This document shows, in pieces, positions 6,945-14,617 of a DNA stretch of 25,051 bases. Source of the DNA: a virus. Location: the IMG/VR virus record IMGVR_UViG_3300044678_000626, positions 1 through 25,051 of that record, one strand, 5' to 3'. Each line of letters starts with the position of its first letter. Position 1 is the first letter of the stretch. The notes under the pieces are model-generated. The model made no database searches and was not told the DNA's origin. It worked only from the letters and a program-made list of their open reading frames with translations. The position numbers were made by a program, and so were the translations under genes.

Positions 6945-7930
6945 CCGCATCGGATCAGGAGTTCATCGCCGCGTGGCAGCGCCTGAAGAAGGCCCCGCTC
7001 GTTGCCAAGGCGCTCAACATCAACCTGCGCAGCGTCTACAGCCGCCGCCGGTCGATGGAGTCGAAGTACGGCATGGCGCTGGAATCCATCACTCCCATTC
7101 GCGGCGCAAGCGACCGAAGCGCAGCCGGACGTCGCGCCAACGCCCTCGCCGCCGAGCGGGCCGAGAAGTACGAAGGCGAGATGCACGACACGCTCGAGGA
7201 CGGCGTGGTGCTCGTGGCCTCCGATTGCCACTACTGGCCCGGCATCGTCACCGTCGCGCATGAGGCCTTCTGCCGTCTCGCCAAGGCGCTCAACCCCGCG
7301 ATGGTCGTGCTCAACGGCGACATCCTCGACGGCGCTCGCATCTCGCGGCACCCGCGAATCATGTGGGAACAGCAGCCGCAGCTGAAGGACGAGATCCATA
7401 CCGTCCAAGACCGCTGCGCCGAGATCGCTCGAGCGGCGGGCGCGGCCAAGCTCGTGCGCACCATCGGCAACCACGACGCCCGCTTCGAGAACTACCTATC
7501 CGGTCGCGTCTCGGAGGTCGAGGGGATGCCGGGCTCGACGCTCTTGGACTTCCTGCCCCGCTGGCGGGCTGGATGGGCGCTGCACTTGAACGCCCGCACC
7601 GACGGGTGGGTCTGCATCCGGCACCGCCCGGTGAACGGTGGCATCCATGCCGCCTATAACAGCACCCTGAAGGCGGGCGTGTCCTACGTCCACGGCCACC
7701 TCCACCAGTTGAAGGTGACCCCGTGGGCCGACTACCGGGGCCGTAGATACGGCGTGGACACCGGCACCATGGCCGACATCACCGGGCCGCAGTTCACCTA
7801 CGTCGAGGCGGGGCCGGTCAATTGGGCGTCGGGCTTCGCCGTCCTGACCTTCCGCGAGGGTCGGCTGCTGCCGCCCGAGATCGTGGTGGTGGACGGTGGC
7901 AAGGCGTGGTTCCGTGGCGAGGCCGTGTGA
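6935..7930 (+). CDS. Calcineurin-like metallophosphoesterase with N-terminal HTH-like region
   Basis: 331 residues from GTG 6935, with GGAG at 6924-6927. The catalytic domain has the full two-metal signature in order: SDCH (96-99), NGDILDG (GD 128-129), GNHD (178-181), His230 in IRHRP, and HGHLH (253-257). Such enzymes hydrolyse phosphomonoesters or phosphodiesters, including nucleic acids and nucleotides. Residues about 5-40 (FIAAWQRLKKAPLVAKALNI, then NLRSVYSRRRS) look like a helix-turn-helix, as in phage DNA-binding regions, so the target may be DNA or RNA. Similar HTH plus phosphoesterase proteins are known in phages without a settled role. It is coupled to the HExxH gene upstream and to a Cys/His mini-protein downstream. 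The exact substrate cannot be named. Confidence 0.9.
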   Translation: MPLTASDQEFIAAWQRLKKAPLVAKALNINLRSVYSRRRSMESKYGMALESITPIRGASDRSAAGRRANALAAERAEKYEGEMHDTLEDGVVLVASDCHYWPGIVTVAHEAFCRLAKALNPAMVVLNGDILDGARISRHPRIMWEQQPQLKDEIHTVQDRCAEIARAAGAAKLVRTIGNHDARFENYLSGRVSEVEGMPGSTLLDFLPRWRAGWALHLNARTDGWVCIRHRPVNGGIHAAYNSTLKAGVSYVHGHLHQLKVTPWADYRGRRYGVDTGTMADITGPQFTYVEAGPVNWASGFAVLTFREGRLLPPEIVVVDGGKAWFRGEAV

Positions 7931-8109
7931 GCGATACCACGGACCGGAATCCATCATCGACCCTGCTCTGCCGCCTCTGCTGGTGGGCGGCTGGCATCAC
8001 CCAGAAGCAGGAGCGGGTCTGGTGCTCTCATGCAGTGCATCACGGGTGGTACACTGAGGCCCCCGGCTGCGGCGGGACCGCATTCCGTCAGGACGACAAT
8101 CGCACATGA
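7927..8109 (+). CDS. Cys/His-rich mini-protein (putative zinc-binding)
   Basis: 60 residues from GTG 7927, overlapping the phosphoesterase stop (GTGA, 7927-7930) and overlapping the next gene by ATGA (8106-8109). Cys15 and Cys18 form a CxxC pair, Cys33 and Cys48 follow, with His35, His38 and His39 between; this could fold around one zinc ion. No family is recognised. The tight coupling on both sides suggests it is translated together with the phosphoesterase and might be its partner, but that is inference. The frame is open further upstream, but inside the phosphoesterase gene. Short length and lack of a homology check keep confidence moderate. Confidence 0.6.
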   Translation: MSDTTDRNPSSTLLCRLCWWAAGITQKQERVWCSHAVHHGWYTEAPGCGGTAFRQDDNRT

Positions 8110-8399
8110 ATCACATGCTGGCGCGTATCCGTCAGATCCTGTGGAGGAGCCGCGCCTACAAGCGGCTGTTCCTCAACCCCCAGAGCAACGAACTGTCAGA
8201 CGATGGCCGGATAGTGGTCGCGCACCTGAAGCGGTTCGCGAGGCTCGGTAAGCCGCCTGCCGCCCCCGGTTCGCAGGCGGACATGTTCCAAGTTGGCCGG
8301 ATGGTTGGCCGGCAGGAGACGGTGCAGATGATTGTCGAGGCGCTGCACTTGGACGAACGAACCTTGACCAATCTGCAAGAGGATTTCCGTGATGAGTGA
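8106..8399 (+). CDS. Bbp19-like small phage protein
   Basis: 97 residues. The N-terminus has a RAYKRLFLNPQSNELSDDGR pattern and then VVAHLKRFARLGKPP, and the C-terminal half has FQVGRMVGRQETVQMIVEAL. This order, with a short aromatic/basic start and a GRxE/GRQE helix, is what I recall of the Bbp19 family, small proteins that sit just before the scaffold or capsid genes of many podoviruses; their role is not established. The start overlaps the mini-protein stop and the stop overlaps the scaffold gene by 8 nt. It contains no membrane segment. The position next to scaffold supports a structural or assembly role. Confidence 0.8.
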   Translation: MNHMLARIRQILWRSRAYKRLFLNPQSNELSDDGRIVVAHLKRFARLGKPPAAPGSQADMFQVGRMVGRQETVQMIVEALHLDERTLTNLQEDFRDE

Positions 8400-9249
8400 C
8401 GAACAAGGGTCTGCACCCGCAGGCAACCCGACTGCTCCGGCAGCGGCTCCCGTGTGGTACGCGCCGGAAGGTCTCGACCCCGCCACGACTGGTCAGCTCG
8501 GCGAGCTGGTCAAGGCGAAGGGGTGGAAGGGACCGGCTGACGCGCTCCTGTCCTATCAGAACCTCGAGAAGGTGTTCGGCGCTGACAAGGCCGGTCGCAC
8601 CATTCTCGCCCCCAAGTCGGACGATGACGCCGACGGCTGGAGCGCGGTGTACAACCGGCTCGGTCGCCCGGAGAGCGCCGACAAGTACGAGTTGCCGGTG
8701 CCGGATGGCGATGACGGCTCGTTCGCGCAGGCTGCGGCCCCGGTGCTGCACGAGCTCGGGCTGACCACGAAGCAGGCCAAGGGGCTCGCCGAGTGGTGGA
8801 ACAAGGCCTCGACCTCGCGCATCGAGGCGGCAGACGAGGCATTCTCCAAGCAGTCCGAGGCCGAGTATTCGGCGCTCAAGGGCGAGTGGGGCGCGGCTGC
8901 TGCGCAGAACGAGGAGCTCGCCAAGCGGGCGGTGCTCAAGTTCGGCAAGGAAGCCGGGATCGACGAGGCGACCTTTGACTCGCTCGAGCGGGCGATCGGC
9001 ACCGCAAAGGTGATGAAACTGTTCCACGCCATCGGTGCCAAGTTCGGCGAGGCTGACTTTGTGGGCAGCGACACCCCGTCGAGCGGTGCGTTGACCCCGG
9101 CGCAGGCCAAGAACAAGGTGGCCTCGCTGTTCGCCGATCAGGAGTTCATGGGTCGGTATATGCACCAAGACCAGCGTGTCCGACAGAGTGCCATCGAGGA
9201 GATGATGGCGCTTAACCGGATGGCGAATCCGGGTGTCACCGAGGAGTAG
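8392..9249 (+). CDS. Scaffold / capsid assembly protein
   Basis: 285 residues from ATG 8392; a GTG at 8389 in frame adds one residue, but AAGAGGA (8377-8383) is well spaced for ATG. The N-terminus is Ala/Pro-rich and disordered-looking. The middle and end are acidic and helical, with patterns GWKGPADALLSYQNLEKVFG (41-60), a GRPESADKYELPVPDG segment and, near the end, LFADQEFMGRYMHQDQRVRQ. These are typical of podovirus scaffold proteins, including the T7 gp9-type proteins that guide procapsid formation and then leave. The location immediately before the major capsid gene is diagnostic. It is separated from that gene by a 229-nt structured leader. Confidence 0.9.
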   Translation: MSDEQGSAPAGNPTAPAAAPVWYAPEGLDPATTGQLGELVKAKGWKGPADALLSYQNLEKVFGADKAGRTILAPKSDDDADGWSAVYNRLGRPESADKYELPVPDGDDGSFAQAAAPVLHELGLTTKQAKGLAEWWNKASTSRIEAADEAFSKQSEAEYSALKGEWGAAAAQNEELAKRAVLKFGKEAGIDEATFDSLERAIGTAKVMKLFHAIGAKFGEADFVGSDTPSSGALTPAQAKNKVASLFADQEFMGRYMHQDQRVRQSAIEEMMALNRMANPGVTEE

Positions 9250-9278
9250 TTGCATCCGGCAGATGGTCGTCGTACTAT
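9250..9278 (+). promoter_or_regulatory. Possible sigma70-like promoter for capsid gene
   Basis: TTGCAT (9250-9255) and TACTAT (9273-9278) are separated by exactly 17 nt. The match to consensus is moderate (about 3/6 and 4/6), so this may be chance. It is placed directly after the scaffold stop and upstream of the hairpins of the capsid leader, where an extra promoter would raise capsid expression. Confidence 0.3.
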
Positions 9279-9293
9279 CCGCCCGTGTGTTCT

Positions 9294-9342
9294 CCTCTGT
9301 GTGTTGCCGGGAGGGTTAAACCTCCCGGCTCTTTACCAGAGG
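9294..9342 (+). promoter_or_regulatory. Nested hairpin in capsid mRNA leader
   Basis: An inner perfect 9-bp stem, GCCGGGAGG (9306-9314) with CCTCCCGGC (9321-9329), has the 6-nt loop GTTAAA. An outer 6-bp stem, CCTCTG (9294-9299) with CAGAGG (9337-9342), encloses it. Only three T residues in a row follow the inner stem (TCTTTACC), so it is a weak intrinsic terminator at best. It could be an RNA processing site, a stabilising 5' structure or a partial terminator that sets the scaffold to capsid ratio. Confidence 0.5.
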
Positions 9343-9384
9343 TCGGGCAAGCCGCGAGGCCCCGCTGACAACCGGAAAGACGGT

Positions 9385-9399
9385 CGCTCGGCCCGAGCG
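9385..9399 (+). promoter_or_regulatory. Second short hairpin in capsid leader
   Basis: CGCTCG (9385-9390) and CGAGCG (9394-9399) form a 6-bp GC-rich stem with a 3-nt loop. No T tract follows. It may be part of the same leader structure as 9294-9342, but short GC-rich inverted repeats can occur by chance in this genome. Confidence 0.25.
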
Positions 9400-9466
9400 G
9401 AACGGGCAAGGATTCCGGCCCCGGTAACGGACAAGCCATCCGAGAACATCGTCATCTAATGTTTTC

Positions 9467-9473
9467 TGGAGGG
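9467..9473 (+). promoter_or_regulatory. Strong ribosome binding site of capsid gene
   Basis: TGGAGGG lies 5 nt before the ATG at 9479, in an A/T-rich patch (taatgttttctgg) that is likely unstructured. It is one of the strongest Shine-Dalgarno matches in the window and fits the need for very high capsid synthesis. Confidence 0.7.
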
Positions 9474-9478
9474 CTATC

Positions 9479-10372
9479 ATGGCCGACAATATCGCATCCG
9501 TTTATGCCGTTCAGTACGGCACGAACATCTCGCTGCTCCTGCAGCAGAAGGGCTCCAAGCTGCGCGGTGCCGTGCAGACTGGCTCGTACAAGGGCAAGGC
9601 TTCTGAAGTCGTCACGCAGTACGGTGCCACCAGCGCCCGTGCCGTTTCGACCCGGTACTCGCCGATCGTCCCGGTCAACACTCCGAACAACCGCCGTTGG
9701 GTGTTCCCGGAGGATTTCGACTGGGCTGACCTGATCGACAACTTCGACAAGCTCCGTCTCCTCGCCGACCCGCAGTCTGCCTACTCGCAGAACGGGCTCT
9801 ACGCGATGGGCCGCGCCATCGATGATGTCATCATCTCGGGCATCTTCGGCGCGAACAAGACGGGCGAGGCCGGTGGCACGACCACCAACTTCGACACCTC
9901 CAACCAGCAGGTCGCTGTGAACTACGCTGCCGCTGGCAACGTGGGCCTCACGGTGGACAAGCTGCGTGAAGCGCGTCGCATCCTGATGGAGAACGAGGTG
10001 GACCTCGATGCCGAGCCCGCCTACTGCGCCATCAGCGCCGAGCAGCACGATGACCTTCTCGGTCAGTTGCAGGTCACGAACGCCGACTTCAACACCGATG
10101 CTCCGGTGCTGCAGGACGGCAAGGTGACCCGCTTCCTCGGGATCAACTTCATCCACACCGAGCGTCTTCCTGTCTCCTCTGGTACGACTCACCGCCGCTG
10201 CCCCGTGTGGGTGCCGTCGGGTGTTCACCTGGGCGTCTGGAACGACATCATGTCCAACGTCACGCAGCGTCGTGACCTGTCTTCGCACCCGTATCAGGTC
10301 TACCTGATGGGTACCTTCGGTGCCACGCGCACGGAAGAGAAGAAGGTCGTCGACATCCTGTGCGCCGAGTAA
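9479..10372 (+). CDS. Major capsid protein
   Basis: 297 residues. This is the protein that builds the icosahedral shell. It begins MADNIASVYAVQYGTNISLL and has the pattern VNTPNNRRWVFPEDFDWADL around 70-90, AIDDVIISGIFGANKTG (about 112-128), TVDKLREARRILMENEVDLD (about 158-177), and LGINFIHTERLP (about 221-232). These match the order of elements in podovirus capsid proteins that I recall as the PF19821-type phage capsid family, an HK97-like fold. It follows scaffold, has a strong ribosome binding site and a structured leader, and is followed by a probable decoration gene and a terminator. No delta-domain or protease gene is needed, because a separate scaffold is encoded. Confidence 0.93.
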   Translation: MADNIASVYAVQYGTNISLLLQQKGSKLRGAVQTGSYKGKASEVVTQYGATSARAVSTRYSPIVPVNTPNNRRWVFPEDFDWADLIDNFDKLRLLADPQSAYSQNGLYAMGRAIDDVIISGIFGANKTGEAGGTTTNFDTSNQQVAVNYAAAGNVGLTVDKLREARRILMENEVDLDAEPAYCAISAEQHDDLLGQLQVTNADFNTDAPVLQDGKVTRFLGINFIHTERLPVSSGTTHRRCPVWVPSGVHLGVWNDIMSNVTQRRDLSSHPYQVYLMGTFGATRTEEKKVVDILCAE

Positions 10373-10386
10373 GGGAGTAGACCATC

Positions 10387-10893
10387 ATGGCTGTAGTCAA
10401 TCTCAAGTCCACTCTCGTCACCAACGCGGACGCAGTCCCGGCGGTCCTCAACAACCCTCGTGTCGATGGCGGTTTCGAGCGCATCGAGGTCGCCACCGTG
10501 GCGATCACGGACACGGACAGCATCGCCTCGACGTACCGGATGTTCCGGCTCCCGTCGAACGCGGTGGTGACCGACCTCCGCATCTACTCGCCCGACATCG
10601 GCACCACGACCATCACCGACATCGGCCTGTACCGCACGGCCAAGGACGGTGGCGCGGTGGTCGATGCGAACTTCTTCGCCGACGCCCTGTCCCTCAAGGA
10701 CGGTGCGCTCAACGGCGTGGACGTTCTGCACGAGGGCGGTGGTTTCTTCACCATCGCCAACTCGGGCAAGGAGCTGTGGGACGCCCTCGGCCTCACCGCC
10801 GATCCGGGCGTGTTCTACGACGTGACGCTCACGCTGACGGCGGCCGCTGACGCCACCGCCACCGTGAAGCTCATCGGTCGCTACACGGCGTAA
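10387..10893 (+). CDS. Probable capsid decoration / head protein
   Basis: 168 residues, largely beta-strand-like with many Thr, Val, Ala and Asp residues (VATVAITDTDSIASTYRMFR, VVTDLRIYSPDIGTTTITDI) and a C-terminal YDVTLTLTAAADATATVKLI segment. It lies 14 nt after the capsid gene with GGGAG at 10374-10378, and just before a strong terminator, so it shares the capsid transcript and should be made in large amounts. Proteins of this size and type directly after the capsid gene are often head-decoration proteins; this is inference from position and composition. It has no enzyme motif and no membrane segment. Confidence 0.78.
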   Translation: MAVVNLKSTLVTNADAVPAVLNNPRVDGGFERIEVATVAITDTDSIASTYRMFRLPSNAVVTDLRIYSPDIGTTTITDIGLYRTAKDGGAVVDANFFADALSLKDGALNGVDVLHEGGGFFTIANSGKELWDALGLTADPGVFYDVTLTLTAAADATATVKLIGRYTA

Positions 10894-10899
10894 GGCATA

Positions 10900-10935
10900 G
10901 GGGCGGGTCGGGCAACCGGCTCGCCCCTTCTTTCT
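10900..10935 (+). terminator. Rho-independent terminator after capsid/decoration genes
   Basis: A 12-bp stem, 10900-10911 with 10916-10927, closes on the tetraloop GCAA (10912-10915), of the stable GNRA class. Two of the pairs are G-U wobbles. A pyrimidine-rich tail TTCTTTCT (10928-10935) follows. This is the best terminator in the window and sits where T7-like phages place the terminator behind the capsid gene. Confidence 0.82.
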
Positions 10936-10946
10936 GGGAGACAGAC

Positions 10947-11135
10947 ATGGCTGACCGTTTCTATGGAATCGACCGTGGCGCTGCCGGTGTCCGCAGCGTG
11001 ACCGAGAGTGCGTCCACGACCAGCCTCGATGTCGAGGTGCGGGTGGATCTCATCGGTATGAGCAAGCTCGAGGTGCTCTTGCTGATCGACACGCTCAAGG
11101 AAGCAATCACCCAGGATACTTGGCCGCCAGCCTAA
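10947..11135 (+). CDS. Small phage protein of unknown function
   Basis: 62 residues. It starts ADRFYGIDRGAAGVRSVTES and ends with an amphipathic helix SKLEVLLLIDTLKEAITQDT before WPPA. The ribosome binding site GGGAG (10936-10940) lies 6 nt from ATG and directly after the terminator tail, so the gene is transcribed by read-through or from a promoter I cannot see. I do not recognise a family. The position between the decoration protein and tail tubular protein A, and the preserved ribosome binding site, suggest a small head-completion or tail protein. Confidence 0.7.
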   Translation: MADRFYGIDRGAAGVRSVTESASTTSLDVEVRVDLIGMSKLEVLLLIDTLKEAITQDTWPPA

Positions 11136-11153
11136 TAGCTGCGGGAGGAGCCC

Positions 11154-11756
11154 GTGGCTACGAGTGACGTTGCAATTGCGAACCTCGCGCTCACCAAGAT
11201 TGGTGACCTGCGGATCACTTCGCTTACGGATAACACCAAGCCTGCGCGTGAGCTGAACGCCATCTATGGGATGCTGCGGGACAAGCTTCAGCGCACCTAC
11301 AACTGGCGGTTCTGCGTGAAGCGGGCGAACATCGCGGCAGATGTCGCGGTGCCGACCTTTGGCTATTCATACCAGTACACCCTGCCGACCGACTGTCTGC
11401 GCATCCTGCAGGTCGGCGCGTACTTCCCTGCGCCGGATTTGTCCGACCTGATTGGCGGCGGTGGGCAGGAGTACCAGCTCGAGGGTGGCAAGATACTGAC
11501 CAACTCATCTGGTCAGATGAACCTGCGGTATCTGTCGCGGGTGACTGACCCGACCCAGTTCGACTCGTCGTTTGACGAGGCGTTTTCGGCTCTGCTGGCG
11601 TACAACGTCGCAGAGGCCCTGACGCAGTCGGACGCCAAGAAGAACGCGGCGCTGCGCGACTATCGCCTGTGCCTGACTGAGGCGGTCCGTTCGAACGCCA
11701 TCGAGAACCCGCCGGAGAGCATCGCCGACACGACTTGGCTGTCCGTGAGGCTCTGA
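11154..11756 (+). CDS. Tail tubular protein A (T7 gp11-like)
   Basis: 200 residues from GTG 11154, with GGGAGGAG upstream (11143-11150). It has the family signature near the N-terminus: AIANLALTKIGDLRITSLTD (7-26), then NTKPARELNAIYGMLRDKLQ and TYNWRFCVKRANIA. This protein forms the ring between portal and the nozzle protein in podovirus tails, acting as an adaptor. The length agrees with T7 gp11 (196). The stop overlaps the start of tail tubular protein B (TGATG, 11754-11758), as expected for a paired assembly. It is one of the most secure calls here. Confidence 0.93.
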   Translation: MATSDVAIANLALTKIGDLRITSLTDNTKPARELNAIYGMLRDKLQRTYNWRFCVKRANIAADVAVPTFGYSYQYTLPTDCLRILQVGAYFPAPDLSDLIGGGGQEYQLEGGKILTNSSGQMNLRYLSRVTDPTQFDSSFDEAFSALLAYNVAEALTQSDAKKNAALRDYRLCLTEAVRSNAIENPPESIADTTWLSVRL

Positions 11757-14617
11757 TGCCGAGCGTCAATCCAGCCATCGTCAACTTCAACGGCGGCGAG
11801 GTGGGTTCGCTCATGGGCGGGCGCACCGACTTCGAGAAGTACGCCTCGAGCGCGCACCGGATGCGGCGGTTCATCCCGACCGCGCAGGGTCCGGCGAAGC
11901 GGTGTCCCGGCACGAAGTACGTCCTTCAGGCGCGGTATCCCGACAAGCGGGTGTGGCTGCAACGGTTTGAGTTCGCGTTCGATCAGGCGTATGTCATCGA
12001 ATTCGGCGATTACTACTGCCGGTTCTACACCGACCGCGGCGTGGTGTTGGAAGACCCCATAGATGTCTCTGGCATCACGCAGGCAAACCCCGGCGTGGTC
12101 ACCTATGTCGGCGCAGATCCATCGAACGGCGACTGGATGTATGTCTCCGGGGTGGCCGGGATGACGGAAGTCAACGGTCGATATGTGACCGTGACCAATG
12201 TCAATCCTGGCGCGAAGACCTTTGAGCTCTACGACATCGATGGCGGCGTCATCGACACGACCGGGTATGGTGCATATGCCGGAGGCGGCGATTTCGGGCG
12301 GGTCTACACCATCACGTCGCCCTATGCGGTGGATGACCTGTTCACCCCGGAGGGGACGTCGGCGCTCTCAATCGCTCAGTCCGGCGACGTGCTGTATATC
12401 GGCTGCGAGGGCTATCAGCCGCGCACCCTCACCCGTTCGGGTAACACGAGCTGGGCATTCGCGGCCTACGCGCCGAGCGACGGCCCGTTCCAACGCGAGC
12501 CGGACACCAAGCTCGCATTCACCCTGAGCGGCACCACCGGCAACGTCACGGTGTCTGCCGGCGCGGCCATCTTCGACAATGACTCGGTCGGGATGCTGCT
12601 GCGGCTGCAACCCATCAACATCACCACGACCCAGTGGGAGACCGCCAAGACCATCACGGCGGGGAACATCCGCAAGTCGAGCGGCAAGTTCTATGAGGCG
12701 GTGAACAGCGCCACGACCGGCGCGGTGCGCCCAATCCATGAGGAGGGGCAGGACTACGACGGCAATGCCGGCGTCCTGTGGAAGTTCCTGCATCCCGGCT
12801 ATGTGGTGCTGAAGATCACGGCGGTGACCAGCACGGCTCAGGTGAGCGCCGACATCATCGGCCCCGGTGTCGCGCCGACTGAACTGCTCGGGTCGGCCTC
12901 CTGCTCCTACCGCATCGGCGCATGGGGCGAAGGCATGGGCGGGGCGTACCCGTACAAGACCGCGTTCTGGCGCGATCGGCTTTGGTGGGGCGGCGGGCAG
13001 AACGTCTATGCCTCGGTGGCCGGTGATTACGGCTCCCATGCGCCCGACACATTCGGCGAGATCCTGGCCGACAACGCGCTCAACCTGACGCTCGCGGTCG
13101 GCAACGTCGACAAGGTGCGCTGGATGCGCCCGGGCAATGCCCTCATCGTCGGCACCGCTGGTGCGGAAATCGCCATCCGCGAGAATGTGACCACGGCGCC
13201 GCTCGGCCCGGAGAACGTGAAGTTCGATCTGCAGTCGGCTGAAGGGTCGATGGAGTTGGAGCCGGCGCTGGTTGAGGATGCGGTGCTGTTCGCGCGCGTC
13301 GGTGGCCGGCGCATCATGGAGCTGCGGTTCGACCTGCAGGTCGATGCGTGGGTGCCGCGGGACATGAGCGTCCTGTACCCGGAGATCACCCGGTCCGGCA
13401 TCGTGGACATGGAGTACCAGAAGGAACCAGATGACATCCTGTGGTGCGTCCTCGGTGACGGGCGGCTCATCGGCCTGACCTATGACCGGGAGCAGAACAT
13501 CTACGGCTGGCACCAGCATCCCATCGCAGGGCGGGACGCGAAGGTCGAGGCGGTGCAGATCATCCCCAGTCCCAACGGCGACCTCGATGATGTGTGGCTG
13601 GTGGTGTCCCGCACCGTTGAGGGCGACATCCCCTACGAGCTCGCGCTCGAGTCTGGCGGCGACCTGCTGACCGAGGGTGAGGATCGGCTCGTCCTCGAGA
13701 TCGACGTGAACAAGACCCGGCGGTTCATCGAATACATCGGCCAGTCCATCGAGGAGGGCGATGACATCCAAGGGGCCGGCTACCTCGACGCATCGCTGGA
13801 GTTCAACCCGGTGATTGCTGCGGATCTGTTCCTGGCGAATGGATACCAGACCACCGGCAGCACCAACGTGCTGTTCACGGTGACATCGAGCCTTGAGATT
13901 GCGAGCGAGGCGGACGAGTTCATCACCGCCGAGAACGGCGATCTCATCGTGGTGAATGACCCGGTGTTCGTGCCGAGCGATGTCAACCGCGAGGTGGTGC
14001 ATCGGTACTACGATGCGGATGCTGAGCTCTGGCGCACTGGCCGCGCGCGCATCACGACCTACATCGACCAAGAGAACGTGCTGACCACCATCATCGCGGC
14101 ATTCCCGAATGATGATGTCCCGTTCAATGAGTGGCGCATGACCGCGACTGAGTTGCGCGGCATGTACCACCTCGAGGGCGAGACGGTGTCGGCGCTGGCT
14201 GACGGGCAGGAGGTGACCGGGTTGCTTGTCACGGACGGGACGGTGACGCTGCCGTTCGCCGCCTCGCGCGCGACGGTCGGCTACCCCTACACCTCGACAT
14301 TGGCGACCCAGCGGTTGGAGGCCGGCGGCTCGATCGGCACCGCGCAGGCCAAGGTCAAGCGCATCCACAAGATCGGGCTGCGGCTCTACGCGAGCCTCGG
14401 CGGCAAGGTAGGCCCGGGGCCGACGAACCTCGACTTCATCCAGTACCGCACGACCACCGACCTGATGGACGAGGTGCCGCCGCTGCTGACCGGGGACACC
14501 GACGTGTTCGCCTTCTCGGGCGGCTACGAGACGGACGGGCGCATCTGGGTGGTAGCCGACCAGCCGCTGCCCATGACCGTCATCGCGCTCTACCCTGAGA
14601 TGGAGACGCAGGGATGA
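11756..14617 (+). CDS. Tail tubular protein B (nozzle, T7 gp12-like)
   Basis: 953 residues from ATG 11756; a TTG at 11735 in frame would run into the previous gene and is not preferred, because TGAGG (11746-11750) lies 5 nt before the ATG. The N-terminus has the typical NFNGGEVGSLMGGRTDFEKY followed by MRRFIPTAQGPAKRCPGTKY, and VIEFGDYYCRFYTDRGVV (about 83-100). Later, AFWRDRLWWGGGQNVYASVA and a propeller-like series of beta segments follow. It forms the hexameric nozzle of the short tail. The length is larger than T7 gp12 (794), as in many environmental podoviruses. The stop overlaps the next gene by ATGA. Confidence 0.94.
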   Translation: MPSVNPAIVNFNGGEVGSLMGGRTDFEKYASSAHRMRRFIPTAQGPAKRCPGTKYVLQARYPDKRVWLQRFEFAFDQAYVIEFGDYYCRFYTDRGVVLEDPIDVSGITQANPGVVTYVGADPSNGDWMYVSGVAGMTEVNGRYVTVTNVNPGAKTFELYDIDGGVIDTTGYGAYAGGGDFGRVYTITSPYAVDDLFTPEGTSALSIAQSGDVLYIGCEGYQPRTLTRSGNTSWAFAAYAPSDGPFQREPDTKLAFTLSGTTGNVTVSAGAAIFDNDSVGMLLRLQPINITTTQWETAKTITAGNIRKSSGKFYEAVNSATTGAVRPIHEEGQDYDGNAGVLWKFLHPGYVVLKITAVTSTAQVSADIIGPGVAPTELLGSASCSYRIGAWGEGMGGAYPYKTAFWRDRLWWGGGQNVYASVAGDYGSHAPDTFGEILADNALNLTLAVGNVDKVRWMRPGNALIVGTAGAEIAIRENVTTAPLGPENVKFDLQSAEGSMELEPALVEDAVLFARVGGRRIMELRFDLQVDAWVPRDMSVLYPEITRSGIVDMEYQKEPDDILWCVLGDGRLIGLTYDREQNIYGWHQHPIAGRDAKVEAVQIIPSPNGDLDDVWLVVSRTVEGDIPYELALESGGDLLTEGEDRLVLEIDVNKTRRFIEYIGQSIEEGDDIQGAGYLDASLEFNPVIAADLFLANGYQTTGSTNVLFTVTSSLEIASEADEFITAENGDLIVVNDPVFVPSDVNREVVHRYYDADAELWRTGRARITTYIDQENVLTTIIAAFPNDDVPFNEWRMTATELRGMYHLEGETVSALADGQEVTGLLVTDGTVTLPFAASRATVGYPYTSTLATQRLEAGGSIGTAQAKVKRIHKIGLRLYASLGGKVGPGPTNLDFIQYRTTTDLMDEVPPLLTGDTDVFAFSGGYETDGRIWVVADQPLPMTVIALYPEMETQG

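Noticed and set aside
9250-9459. 69-residue frame in the capsid leader starting at TTG
   Set aside because: Starts with TTG directly after a stop, has no ribosome binding site, and its sequence crosses the hairpins; an RNA leader explains the region better.
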